Positions 7,501 through 13,768 of a stretch of DNA of 13,842 nucleotides are shown here, piece by piece. Positions within the stretch are counted from its first letter, which is position 1; the number at the start of each line of letters is the position of its first letter. Location: NCBI GenBank assembly GCA_009774245.1, contig VSNM01000107.1, positions 1 through 13,842 of the forward strand. The letters run 5' to 3'. The notes beneath the pieces were generated by a model. The model was not told the DNA's origin. It was given only the letters and a program-made list of their open reading frames with translations, and did not search any database. Made by a program: the position numbers and the translations under genes. The stretch is from Lachnospiraceae bacterium (lineage in GTDB: Bacteria; Bacillota; Clostridia; Lachnospirales; Lachnospiraceae).

Positions 7501-7875
7501 CTTGCGGACGCCGCCATAATTGCGGATATTTTCCTCGATGGTCTGTCCTTCTTTTCCAGAGTCACCGGCCCAGTATACGGTATCGATGTCCTCGCGCTGC
7601 AGCAGTGAATGGACGATATCGTACTGCTGTTTGACATTTTTGATGACGCCGTATTTATATGTTTCCGGCAAAAATGGCAGGTCCTGGAGCATCCACTTTT
7701 TGTAGCGGATATCGTACTCCTCCGGATAGACCATCTCCACCAGATGACCGACGCACCAAGTTATGATAAAGGTGTTATTTTCTATGTACCCGTTCTGTCT
7801 GCCCGACACGCCAAACACTTTCGCGTAGTCCTGCGCCACGGAGGGTTTTTCCGTTATGATTAATTTCTTTCCCAC
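4522..7875 (-). CDS. topB: DNA topoisomerase III (type IA) with four C-terminal zinc-ribbon repeats
   Basis: The 1117-aa product relaxes and decatenates DNA by cutting one strand. The N-terminal TOPRIM domain starts with KLIITEKPSVAQ (E9) and carries its acidic motif at 103-111 (AGDSGKEGQ: D105, E109). The active-site tyrosine is Y335 in TTYPRTDAR. GSGIGTSATRAEII (568-581) is another typical type IA motif. An acidic, low-complexity insert lies at about 469-500. From 694 onward are four tandem units of about 99 residues, each a four-cysteine ribbon (694/697/710/720; 793/796/809/820; 894/897/910/922; 992/995/1009/1011) followed by an ISxxxxxxLxxxGKT-GF-sKaGkxFDA-type segment. It ends in an acidic tail. 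It starts with GTG, placed directly after the TAA of the upstream ankyrin gene and 5 nt after AAGGAGG. It is far longer than E. coli TopB (about 650 aa). Family certain. Confidence 0.95.
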   Translation of the reverse strand: MGKKLIITEKPSVAQDYAKVFGVSGRQNGYIENNTFIITWCVGHLVEMVYPEEYDIRYKKWMLQDLPFLPETYKYGVIKNVKQQYDIVHSLLQREDIDTVYWAGDSGKEGQTIEENIRNYGGVRKGMQELRVWIDSQTEEEIKRGVAQAKPMSAYENLGKSGIMRSIEDYAMGINFSRVMSVKYGKLLNDAAATKGYTAIAVGRVMTCVLGMVVNREREIRNFKETSFYRVVGDFTDANIEAEWKAVEGSAYFESPKLYKENGFKQKEDAETLITSLEGKEAVVKTLEKGISKKKAPLLFNLAELQAECSKRFKISPDQTLQVAQDLYEKKLTTYPRTDARVLTTAVAKEIDKNLSKLKGYTPTQNFTDHILTKKLHTNIAKTQYTDDSKVTDHYAIIPTGQLTELGTLTPLQSKVFDLIVRRFLSIFYPPAEYQTLKLVIGIEKESLFASAKVLKTLGYLEVLGKMLDDADEEENTADGQNKGNTAAQTKTGENAEEFAKEKKISPKKLLALADTLKQGDILVVNGFEIRDSKTTPPKRYTSGSMILAMENAGQLIEDEELRAQIKGSGIGTSATRAEIIKKLIRIGYLNLNQKTQVITPQNFGEMVYEVVAMTVPALLNPKMTASWEKGLDGITNGTVDVNDYRAKLEDFIRRETIQIRDKDLTNQLAAQISQFTGKGAKGPGARRKIGVQCPSCGGDIVTTPFGYGCANYQKDGGGCNFVIGTIAGRSLSDEECIALIKDGRTSVLSGFESKKKKKFDACLMLEKDTDEKYSVVFNFDQVEAKKIKDVVCPLCGGEIVQTPFGYGCANYDKFDETSCKFSIGKMAGKELSEAQVRELLTNGRTATIRGFKSKAGKKFDARVTFSRDEDGKITGLKFDFDDIEQQKLKNVNCPVCGGEIVKTMFGYGCSNYNKDDAEHSCRFAINNKIAGLKISDSVVKQLLTNKKTDVIEGFLAKSGAKFDAALKLTADGQVAFDFPDRPAPIETKLACPRCNVHKLKKSQWYYECECGFKIGHTVAQVPISEELMQELFATGKTSEKITGFVSKAGNPFDAHLKYADEKIQFDFDRPGGTTAEKSSVVPTPQPWLDTEPAADEYWASLMAVAADETATDEIIV

Positions 7876-8547
7876 TTAGTCCTCCTTGGATTCACCGAAA
7901 TATTCCTCAAGGGCGATTCGAATATGCTCCCTCATGTCAGTATTGTCCGCTCCATACATTTTTTCCTCAAAGTAATGTACTTTGTTGGATACGCCCCAGA
8001 AATTCTGTCGAAACCATTCTTCCTTGTCCGCGCCATATTGGATTAGCAGGTCAAGGATTTCAAACAATCTCTTTCTGGTGGTTTCCTGTATATCCGAATA
8101 GATGCTTTCCCTCTCCAAAATCGTTTCCGCCCAATTTACCGCCATACCGATTGGATATAGCCCTGATGATGTTTTACGATTGGGATTGGCTCCTCGCTCC
8201 AATAGTGTCTGAATCAAATCGACGTATTTCTCGGAATCACTGTATCGCTTATAACATAGGGTGGAAAATGCGCCTATGATGGCATCATGCAGGACGGGCA
8301 TACAAACGCTGTGGGGCGGGACAAGCGCCATGTCCTCCATGAAATCGGGATTTGCCCCGTTTTCAAGCAGTAGCTCTATTATTTCAAATTCCCCGCATTT
8401 AATTGCCACCTGCAGCGGCGATTGTCCGATATCCTTTTTCGGTGCTTTTGCATTGTAAACCTCATTGACAACGGCGCTGTTTTTGGCGATTGCCGCCTGC
8501 ACTGCTTCTATATTACTGTGTCTTATATCTTTGAATAATTTATTCAT
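7876..8547 (-). CDS. Ankyrin-repeat protein upstream of topB
   Basis: The 223-aa product opens with a repeat-like helix pair (FKDIRHSNIEAVQAAIAKN). Clear ankyrin units follow at about 40-68 (GQSPLQVAIKCGEFEIIELL, then ENGANPDF) and 108-136 (LIQTLLERGANPN, then GLYPIGMAV), and a degenerate unit at about 160-175 (LLIQYGADKE). The C-terminus is a charged helical tail. It is probably a cytoplasmic protein-binding scaffold with unknown partner. AAGGAG precedes the ATG by 6 nt. Its TAA directly abuts the GTG of topB, and the topB ribosome binding site lies in its last codons, so the two are translationally coupled. Some ankyrin proteins act as immunity or antitoxin-like partners, but nothing here shows that. 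Confidence 0.85.
   Translation of the reverse strand: MNKLFKDIRHSNIEAVQAAIAKNSAVVNEVYNAKAPKKDIGQSPLQVAIKCGEFEIIELLLENGANPDFMEDMALVPPHSVCMPVLHDAIIGAFSTLCYKRYSDSEKYVDLIQTLLERGANPNRKTSSGLYPIGMAVNWAETILERESIYSDIQETTRKRLFEILDLLIQYGADKEEWFRQNFWGVSNKVHYFEEKMYGADNTDMREHIRIALEEYFGESKED
7881..7887 (-). promoter_or_regulatory. Ribosome binding site fixing the topB GTG start
   Basis: AAGGAGG on the minus strand lies inside the end of the ankyrin gene and 5 nt before the GTG at 7875. It supports GTG as the true start, giving an N-terminus of GKKLIITEKPS as expected for a TOPRIM domain. Confidence 0.75.
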
Positions 8548-8588
8548 CTTTACTCCTTGCTGCTCATTCTCCGCTCCCTTGCACTTGA

Positions 8589-8886
8589 TTAAACAAGCTG
8601 CTTGCCATATTGCTCCAAACAGGCTTTCGCTTGCTCTAAAGATATCCCGACATTTTCTTGCAACTGCCTTAAAACTTCTTCGTCACCAAGTCTGTACTCC
8701 TGCCCCATTTTTATAATTGCCTGCGTCCATGCCACACGCCTTATCCTTTCAGATTCCGTCTCAATAACTGTCCCACCCATAATATTTACCAACCTATCTT
8801 CATTTTTATTTCCATTTGTAATATGTGTAGTGATAGTATTTACAAATCCTTTCAAGTCTATCAGCTCGTCATCTGATAACTCGCCC
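8589..8886 (-). pseudogene. Headless gene remnant, C-terminal helical domain
   Basis: About 97 codons read as a plausible protein end, starting near EGELSDDELIDLKGF and finishing in LRQLQENVGISLEQAKACLEQYGKQLV. Upstream of about 8886 the same frame runs antiphase into the RmlD-like gene and gives an arginine/tryptophan-rich, non-protein-like stretch, so the true N-terminus is missing. There is no ATG with a ribosome binding site; a TTG at 8855 lacks one. The alpha-helical ending resembles the C-terminal tails of Rpn/PD-(D/E)XK-type transposase-like proteins common in Lachnospiraceae, which is a tentative recollection. It is most likely the 3' end of a decayed gene between the RmlD-like and ankyrin genes. 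A short TTG-started gene of 88 aa is the alternative. Confidence 0.5.
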
Positions 8887-9681
8887 TCCCAGCGTTTCCA
8901 GTACTTGCATGACAGTAATCTGAAGCGCGTCGGGAATTTCGGTTCTCGCGGGTATGACTGCCTGATATACTTTTTCCGGAATGTCCTCCAACGCAAACGC
9001 CGGATATTGAATTTGCAACAGGTCGCAGACCATTTTCTGAAATTCATAATAATCCACCATATCTGTGCTTCCCACATGGAAGATGCCTTTTAAATCATGC
9101 GTCAGGACATATTCTGCATATGCCCCGACCTGCGAGGACAGGGTTACATTCACATAGTCATTCGGATATGTGGACAGCGGCTTTCTGCTTGTGCTGTACT
9201 CGCGCAGCATCTGTATCCGCGGACAATCCGGCGCCCACACCGATGGTAAACGGAAAATAATTAACTGTTTGGAAAGTTTTTCTGTCAGCATCGCCTCACA
9301 GTCACTCTTATATTTTCCATAGTCTGATTCGGGACTTGGCTGCGCCTCCTCCGTCCACGGCTGGGACATGTCCCTGTCAAAGACATTTGCTGTGGATATA
9401 AAAAGGAGCCTTTTGTTTTTTCCGCTCAGCCAGTCTGCCAGTTTTACATGAAAATTGTACTGCGCCTGAAAATCCCCGCGCAGGGAAGAAATCACGATTT
9501 CCGGATTCTCCCTCTCCAAGATTTCTAACAGTTTATCTGTATCCGTTATCTGTAACTGATAGCCGCCCTCCACTTCGTGATGCCCTGCAGTGATAACCAC
9601 GTCATACGCCTGCGACAGACTTTCCTTGATGGCGCGTCCCACAAGACCAGTTCCGCCCATCAGTAACACTTTTTGCTTCAT
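8869..9681 (-). CDS. RmlD/SDR-like NAD(P)-binding sugar-nucleotide protein
   Basis: The 270-aa product starts with a Rossmann fold (VLLMGGTGLVG, glycines 9/10/12/15) and has the extended-SDR features LLFISTANVFD (92-102) and YGKYK (Y121-x3-K125), the catalytic Tyr/Lys pair. This is the plan of dTDP-4-dehydrorhamnose reductase (RmlD) and related NAD(P)-dependent epimerases or reductases, and the length fits. No rhamnose genes are nearby, so the substrate is unknown. I chose the ATG at 9681 because GAGGAGG precedes it by 7 nt and the Rossmann strand begins right there. The same frame stays open upstream to 9846 (TAATG overlap with the ATPase stop) and 9858, so a 325- or 329-aa form with an unusual N-terminal extension is possible. 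The C-terminal end overlaps the headless remnant frame. Confidence 0.8.
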   Translation of the reverse strand: MKQKVLLMGGTGLVGRAIKESLSQAYDVVITAGHHEVEGGYQLQITDTDKLLEILERENPEIVISSLRGDFQAQYNFHVKLADWLSGKNKRLLFISTANVFDRDMSQPWTEEAQPSPESDYGKYKSDCEAMLTEKLSKQLIIFRLPSVWAPDCPRIQMLREYSTSRKPLSTYPNDYVNVTLSSQVGAYAEYVLTHDLKGIFHVGSTDMVDYYEFQKMVCDLLQIQYPAFALEDIPEKVYQAVIPARTEIPDALQITVMQVLETLGGRVIR

Positions 9682-9846
9682 ATGGATCCCTCCTCGTGCA
9701 TAATCTGTTTCCTCCAATAGAATGGGATTGGGATTTCGCCCGACATACTCTACTGCAAACTCCATGATACGCTCTGGTTCCTTGTCAATCATTTCGGAAT
9801 GCTGCATTGTTAATATCTTGGAAACGATTGCTTCTACATCATTCAT
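9682..9846 (-). other. In-frame 55-codon extension upstream of the RmlD-like start
   Basis: The frame from the ATG at 9846 runs without a stop into the RmlD-like gene. It encodes a helical, acidic segment (MNDVEAIVSKILTMQHSEMI, then DKEPERIMEF). Its ATG shares one base with the TAA stop of the ATPase gene, an arrangement typical of translational coupling, but no clear ribosome binding site precedes it. It is either a real N-terminal domain of the SDR protein, a short coupled leader, or chance. Confidence 0.35.
9689..9695 (-). promoter_or_regulatory. Strong ribosome binding site for the RmlD-like gene
   Basis: GAGGAGG on the minus strand, 7 nt before the ATG at 9681. It supports the 270-aa form as the main product even though the frame is open further upstream. 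Confidence 0.65.
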
Positions 9847-11069
9847 TAAATCAACCACACCGGCACGATATAATTGTCACGGTCAATCGCGCCTAATTCC
9901 GGTTTCATGCATATGACTGCCCCTTTTGAGCGCGGGGCTGACGACTGGTCGAGCAGGCCAAATACCTTCACTAATTCTGTGCCTGGATTTGATGTTTTCT
10001 TGATTTCAATTGGATTCAGCACGCCGTCATGCTCCAGTACAATATCGATTTCTTTCGCGTCCTTATCTCTGTAATAATAGAGATAAGGCTCTTTTCCACA
10101 ACCCAGATACGTTTTTCTGATTTCGGAAACTACATAATTCTCCAATATCGCGCCGTTCATCGCGCCCCATTCCAGCGTTTCCGCACTGCTCCACTTCGTT
10201 AGGTAACAGACAAGTCCAGTGTCGTAAAAATACAGCTTGGGTGTTTTGACCAGACGTTTCAGCATATTGTTGGAATAAGGATGCAGATAAAAAATAATTC
10301 CCAGCGTCTCCAGAATCCCAAGCCAGTTTTTGGTCTGCACCTGATTGAGATCGGCATCTCTGGCAATCTCTGCCGTATTGAGCATCTGACCGCATCTTGC
10401 CGCCACCGCAGTAATAAATCTCAAAAATTTCAATGAATCAATAGCATCGGACAACTCCTTCACATCACGTTCGATATACATACTCAGATAGCTGCTGTAG
10501 AAAATCTGGCTGCTGCTGTTTGCACCACTGACAATCGCCGGCATGGAACCTCTATAGATTCGCTCAAAGATATCCCTTGTGTCTGCCGTCGATCTGTTTT
10601 CTCTCCTCGCAGACAGCGTTTCCAGATCAATCGTAAAGGGCTCCGTCACGCCGCCGTAGATTTCCGCCTGTGACAGTGAAGTCAGGGAGAGCACTGCTAT
10701 CCTGCCCGCCAGTGATTCCTGCACGCCCCTCATCATCTGAAACATCTGAGAACCTGTCAGCCAGAAGGAACCGGGCGCGTGATTTTTGTCAACATCAATT
10801 TTGATATAAGTGAACAGCTCCGGCGCATACTGAACCTCGTCAATCAGAATCGGCGGTTTGTGCAACTGCAGGAACAATTCCGGATCGGTCTTTGCAATTG
10901 CCCGCTCGTGCAGATCATCCAGAGTTACATATCCCCTGTCTGTGCCCTCCATCAATTTTTGGAGCATTGTTGTCTTTCCGACCTGTCTTGGACCTGTGAC
11001 AAGAACGGCCGGGTATTCTTTTATGACTGCACGCACCACATTTTCCAGGTTTCTTGTGATATATTTCAT
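9846..11069 (-). CDS. AAA ATPase with DUF4143 (PD-(D/E)XK-like) C-terminus
   Basis: The 407-aa product has Walker A GPRQVGKTT (26-34), Walker B ILIDEVQ (74-80) and a sensor-like FWLTGSQ (about 102-108), followed by the helical middle and a C-terminal DUF4143 domain. The latter ends in REIDIVLE-like KEIDIVLEHDG, then PIEIKKT, the D...E-x-K pattern of a PD-(D/E)XK nuclease fold. Such single-gene AAA_14/DUF4143 proteins are widespread, mobile and poorly understood. AAGG at about 8 nt upstream supports the ATG, and a good promoter lies at 11108-11136. Its stop codon overlaps an ATG in frame with the RmlD-like gene. It is probably the first gene of that unit. Confidence 0.9.
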   Translation of the reverse strand: MKYITRNLENVVRAVIKEYPAVLVTGPRQVGKTTMLQKLMEGTDRGYVTLDDLHERAIAKTDPELFLQLHKPPILIDEVQYAPELFTYIKIDVDKNHAPGSFWLTGSQMFQMMRGVQESLAGRIAVLSLTSLSQAEIYGGVTEPFTIDLETLSARRENRSTADTRDIFERIYRGSMPAIVSGANSSSQIFYSSYLSMYIERDVKELSDAIDSLKFLRFITAVAARCGQMLNTAEIARDADLNQVQTKNWLGILETLGIIFYLHPYSNNMLKRLVKTPKLYFYDTGLVCYLTKWSSAETLEWGAMNGAILENYVVSEIRKTYLGCGKEPYLYYYRDKDAKEIDIVLEHDGVLNPIEIKKTSNPGTELVKVFGLLDQSSAPRSKGAVICMKPELGAIDRDNYIVPVWLI

Positions 11070-11107
11070 AACCAGACCTTCTTTCGGCTATTCTCAACTC
11101 TAGTTAA

Positions 11108-11136
11108 ATAATATCCGAAAACCGGGTAGAAATCAA
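11108..11136 (-). promoter_or_regulatory. Promoter of the DUF4143 ATPase gene
   Basis: On the minus strand TTGATT (11136-11131) and TATTAT (11113-11108) are separated by exactly 17 bases, matching 4/6 and 5/6 consensus positions. The -10 ends 38 nt before the ATG. No other candidate of similar quality was seen in this gap. Confidence 0.6.
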
Positions 11137-11160
11137 GACCAAATCTGTTTTAAACATTTA

Positions 11161-11217
11161 GAGCGTGTCTGAAAATCATTTCTGCCATATGACAGAAAGC
11201 ATTTTTCAAACACGCTC
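11161..11217. repeat. 57-bp near-perfect palindrome (REP/MITE-like)
   Basis: The outer arms GAGCGTGT and ACACGCTC pair, the pairing continues with one mismatch through TGAAAA/TTTTCA, and after a small internal loop the inner arms TTTCTG (11179-11184) and CAGAAA (11193-11198) pair around a CATATG centre. No protein frame is needed to explain it. It is compact enough for a REP-like palindrome, a very short MITE or a bidirectional terminator. It lacks a good T-tract in the direction of asd transcription. Confidence 0.75.
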
Positions 11218-11219
11218 CA

Positions 11220-11246
11220 GAAAGAGCAATCGTACACTGCTCTTTC
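11220..11246 (-). terminator. Hairpin downstream of asd, possible terminator
   Basis: A perfect 9-bp stem (GAAAGAGCA with TGCTCTTTC) with a 9-base loop starts 10 bases after the asd stop codon. The descending arm ends in TTTC but no long U-tract follows, so termination may be weak or helped by the palindrome immediately downstream. Confidence 0.45.
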
Positions 11247-11256
11247 GACATAATCC

Positions 11257-12342
11257 TTATTTCTTCGTGATATACCCCTGCGCCTTGAGGAGCTCTGCGC
11301 AGAGCACTGCGCCGCCTGCGGCGCCGCGCACTGTGTTGTGTGAAAGTCCCACGAACTTCCAGTCATATACTGTGTCCTCGCGGAGACGCCCCACGGAGAC
11401 GCCCATGCCATTCTCATAATCCACGTCAAGGCTCACCTGCGGTCTGTTGTCCTCCTCGAGATACTGGATAAACTGCTTTGGTGCGCTCGGAAGCCCTAAC
11501 TCCTGCGGAACGCCCTTGAAATTTACTAATTTTTCGATCAACTGCTCCTTGGTTGGCTGCTTTCTGAACTTGACAAACACGGCAGCAGTGTGACCGTTCA
11601 GCACCGGTACACGGATACACTGGCATGTGATCACAGGCGATGTTGCCGGGACGATCACGCCGTCCTTGATCTCACCCCAGATTCTAAGGGGCTCCTTCTC
11701 ACTCTTCTCCTCCTCGCCGCCAATGTACGGAATGATATTGCCCTCCATCTCGGGCCAGTCCTTAAACGTTTTACCTGCGCCGGAGATCGCCTGATAGGTC
11801 GTCGCAACCACCTCATAGGGCTCAAACTCTTTCCATGCAGTCAGCACCGGAGCGTAGCTCTGAATCGAGCAGTTTGGTTTCACGGCAACGAATCCCCTCG
11901 TCGTGCCGAGGCGCTTTCTCTGGAAGTCAATAACCTTCATGTGTTCAGGATTGATCTCAGGCACGACCATCGGTACGTCAGGCGTCCATCTGTGGGCGGA
12001 ATTATTGCTGACTACAGGTGTCTCGGTTTTTGCGTATTCCTCCTCGATTTTCTTGATTTCCTCTTTTGTCATGTCTACCGCCGAGAATACGAAATCCACC
12101 TCAGAGGCCACCTTCTCAACCTCATTAACATTCATGACCACGATATTTTTTACCGCCTCCGGCATCGGTGTGGTCATTTTCCATCTGTCGCCGACAGCCT
12201 CCGCATACGTCTTGCCTGCGGAACGCGGACTTGCGGCGATCGTTGTCACCTCAAACCACGGGTGATTCTCCAACAGGGCGATGAACCGCTGTCCTACCAT
12301 ACCAGTACCTCCAAGGATACCTACCTTTAATTTTTCACTCAT
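11257..12342 (-). CDS. asd: Aspartate-semialdehyde dehydrogenase
   Basis: The 361-aa product reduces aspartyl-phosphate to aspartate semialdehyde with NADPH, the branch-point step towards lysine/diaminopimelate, threonine and methionine. The N-terminal Rossmann motif is GILGGTGMVGQRF (8-20). The catalytic cysteine is C158 in VKPNCSIQSY and the active-site histidine is H251 in RVPVLNGHTAAVF. SGAGKTFKDWPEM (187-199) and the C-terminal GLSHNTVRGAAGGAV also fit. The sequence style and length are those of the archaeal/fungal-like branch of the family, found in many Clostridia. AGGAG lies 6-7 nt before the ATG. No other lysine or threonine gene is adjacent, and the 140-base leader is too short and unstructured to hold an L-box riboswitch. 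Confidence 0.95.
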   Translation of the reverse strand: MSEKLKVGILGGTGMVGQRFIALLENHPWFEVTTIAASPRSAGKTYAEAVGDRWKMTTPMPEAVKNIVVMNVNEVEKVASEVDFVFSAVDMTKEEIKKIEEEYAKTETPVVSNNSAHRWTPDVPMVVPEINPEHMKVIDFQRKRLGTTRGFVAVKPNCSIQSYAPVLTAWKEFEPYEVVATTYQAISGAGKTFKDWPEMEGNIIPYIGGEEEKSEKEPLRIWGEIKDGVIVPATSPVITCQCIRVPVLNGHTAAVFVKFRKQPTKEQLIEKLVNFKGVPQELGLPSAPKQFIQYLEEDNRPQVSLDVDYENGMGVSVGRLREDTVYDWKFVGLSHNTVRGAAGGAVLCAELLKAQGYITKK

Positions 12343-12393
12343 TTTTCTCCTCCATTCTGCTGATATACTTTTATTATCATATCTTCCTTTTCA

Positions 12394-12405
12394 GGAAAAT
12401 TTTCC
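12394..12405. promoter_or_regulatory. 12-bp perfect palindrome in the asd leader
   Basis: GGAAAATTTTCC lies about 50 bases upstream of the asd start. A TATGATAAT stretch, a candidate -10, is just downstream on the minus strand, but no fitting -35 was found. It could be an operator or chance in AT-rich DNA. Confidence 0.2.
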
Positions 12406-12484
12406 CGATGCATATATTAAAATACAAAGTATATTTTTACATAAATCACATAATCATCAACAATCAAACAGTTCTATATGAAAG

Positions 12485-12798
12485 TTATTTATGTCGTGGA
12501 TATTCAGGCATCAAATCAATCAATCTTGTTGTCCGCCCTTCTTTATCCAATAAAATTTCAATATTTTCCACATCTCCGCCTAAATGCATCATAAATTCCC
12601 TACAAATACCACAAGATGGAATTATATTTCCATCTTTATATACTGAAACCACTTTTGTAATCTCACTTTCGCCATATGTAAGCATTGTGGATAAGGCATT
12701 TCTTTCCGCGCACATCCCTATAGAGTCGTCCGTGAAACATCATGGGGATTCAAAACGCTCATTGCTTCTTCATATAATCTTTCCCATTCTTTGTTCAC
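12485..12798 (-). pseudogene. Cytidine deaminase with internal deletion and frameshift
   Basis: The reading starts at a GTG (12798) with GGGAGG upstream and gives 26 residues (MNKEWERLYEEAMSVLNPHD, then VSRTTL) before TAG at 12718-12720. The rest continues in another frame with SIGMCAERNAL, keeping the zinc/catalytic motif C-A-E and the second motif SCGICREF (normally PCGxCR), and ends in LLDKEGRTTRLIDLMPEYPRHK. Compared with normal cytidine deaminases (about 130 aa), the segment between these parts is missing: the GGVAAALLT-type strand and the GVCIDTACS-type substrate-binding loop. The residual frame from 12715 alone encodes only 76 aa and would lack the substrate pocket. It is probably a dead copy of a pyrimidine-salvage (or blasticidin-type) deaminase. 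A sequencing error alone would not restore the lost residues. Confidence 0.75.
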
Positions 12799-12875
12799 TG
12801 TTTTGTCCTCCCTTAATAAAGTGAAAGTCTTTATCTGCCATTTACAATGTATATTTATAATTTGTTTCCCAATGG

Positions 12876-13268
12876 TTATATATTAACATTCAATGTCACG
12901 ATGATATGTTCATTATTTTCTATCCGATATTTTAATTCGAACCAAAAATCCAGTTCTTCCCCTGCGTTTGTTAGATTGTATGTTGCAAAGGAGGTATTGT
13001 CCTCCTCCAATACGATTTCTTCCAGACACGATTCGTCAAAATGATCGATAACGAAACTCCGTTCTTCGTCCTCTTCCCACATTGCCAGTTGTCCATCCAA
13101 CCATTCCCCAAATGATACAAAAGCCTCTTCCTGTGTCTGCCCTTCTTCTACCCATGAAGAATCTATCTGTGCAAGGGAGGCAAGCTTCGTGTACTCTTTG
13201 TCTGCAACCGCGTTCACGATCTGCTTCGTTAAATCAGTCGCCTTTGTTACAAATTCCTGTTCTGTCAT
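12876..13268 (-). CDS. Small acidic protein of unknown function
   Basis: The 130-aa product is not recognised. It is strongly acidic, soluble and without signal peptide. An N-terminal helix (TEQEFVTKATDLTKQIVNAV) is followed by tryptophan/acid-rich segments (SWVEEGQTQEEAF, MWEEDEER) and a C-terminal beta-rich part (TSFATYNLTN, ELDFWFELKYRI, HIIVTLNV). Such a build is common among small immunity or nuclear-transport-factor-like proteins, but no motif proves it. GGAGGG precedes the ATG by 6 nt. It is 32 bases behind the 135-aa gene and probably co-transcribed with it. Base composition is lower in GC than in asd or topB, which fits accessory DNA. Confidence 0.7.
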   Translation of the reverse strand: MTEQEFVTKATDLTKQIVNAVADKEYTKLASLAQIDSSWVEEGQTQEEAFVSFGEWLDGQLAMWEEDEERSFVIDHFDESCLEEIVLEEDNTSFATYNLTNAGEELDFWFELKYRIENNEHIIVTLNVNI

Positions 13269-13300
13269 TTTATCCCTCCACTATTCTGATCATTTCGTTT

Positions 13301-13708
13301 TTAGATTATTTGTTCCGTATTTAGATACACTATGACGCGCTCATAAAAATCAGCCCATTCCGGCAATCCATTGTCCCGAAACAACGAAATGACCGAATAT
13401 ATCTGTTTTAACAGTCTTTCTCTTTCAATCGTTATGCAGTAACTTGTGTCCTCAAAAAATTCATTTTCAAGCCATTGATATCGTTCATAGGCATTCTTAT
13501 CGGAATCTATTCCCCATTCATAAACCTCGAGCGGTCCAAAAGATTTTTTTGAGATTAGTATGATATTTCCATCTTTGTTCGGAACAAGATCTGGTTTGGT
13601 ATAATACCATCGTTCAATAGCGACTTCTTCCACTCTTTGACCAGCCCTCGTCTGCCTCGTCTTTATCATAGAAGATACAACCTGCTTATTTAACATTCTC
13701 TTATACAT
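13301..13708 (-). CDS. Small protein of unknown function
   Basis: The 135-aa product is not recognised. The N-terminus is basic (YKRMLNKQVVSSMIKTRQTR), the middle is mixed (IERWYYTKPDLVPNKDGNII) and the C-terminal half is helical and acidic (YERYQWLENEFFED, RERLLKQIYSVISLF, LPEWADFYERVI). No signal peptide or membrane segment is visible. AGAGG lies 7 nt before the ATG. It follows the end of a cut-off gene by 60 bases and precedes the 130-aa gene by 32 bases, so the three probably form one unit. A toxin followed by small immunity genes is one possible reading of this order, but it is untested. Confidence 0.65.
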   Translation of the reverse strand: MYKRMLNKQVVSSMIKTRQTRAGQRVEEVAIERWYYTKPDLVPNKDGNIILISKKSFGPLEVYEWGIDSDKNAYERYQWLENEFFEDTSYCITIERERLLKQIYSVISLFRDNGLPEWADFYERVIVYLNTEQII

Positions 13709-13768
13709 AACTATCCTCTGGGTTCAAGTCAGCACTTGTTTTTCACTCACCACAAAACTAGAATCTCA

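Noticed and set aside
8869..9077. 5' part of a 162-codon frame running over the end of the RmlD-like gene
   Set aside because: This part is out of phase with a well-supported gene and its product is full of Arg and Trp. Only the part below about 8886 looks like real protein.
6600..9500. Possible integrative element signs around topB (integrase, relaxase, attachment repeats)
   Set aside because: TopB variants like this occur on conjugative elements, but no integrase, relaxase, coupling protein or att-like repeat was found in the window.
11590..12330. Plus-strand open frame of 246 codons
   Set aside because: It is the antisense shadow of asd. The translation is rich in Arg, His, Leu and Cys, typical of a shadow frame, and has no supported start.
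12343..12484. Lysine (L-box) or other riboswitch in front of asd
   Set aside because: The gap to the upstream pseudogene is about 140 bases, AT-rich, and shows no conserved aptamer helices or leader terminator.
13725..13738. Small hairpin followed by TTTTT between the cut-off gene and the 135-aa gene
   Set aside because: The T-tract is on the plus strand and the stem is only 5 bp, so it is not a terminator for the minus-strand genes.
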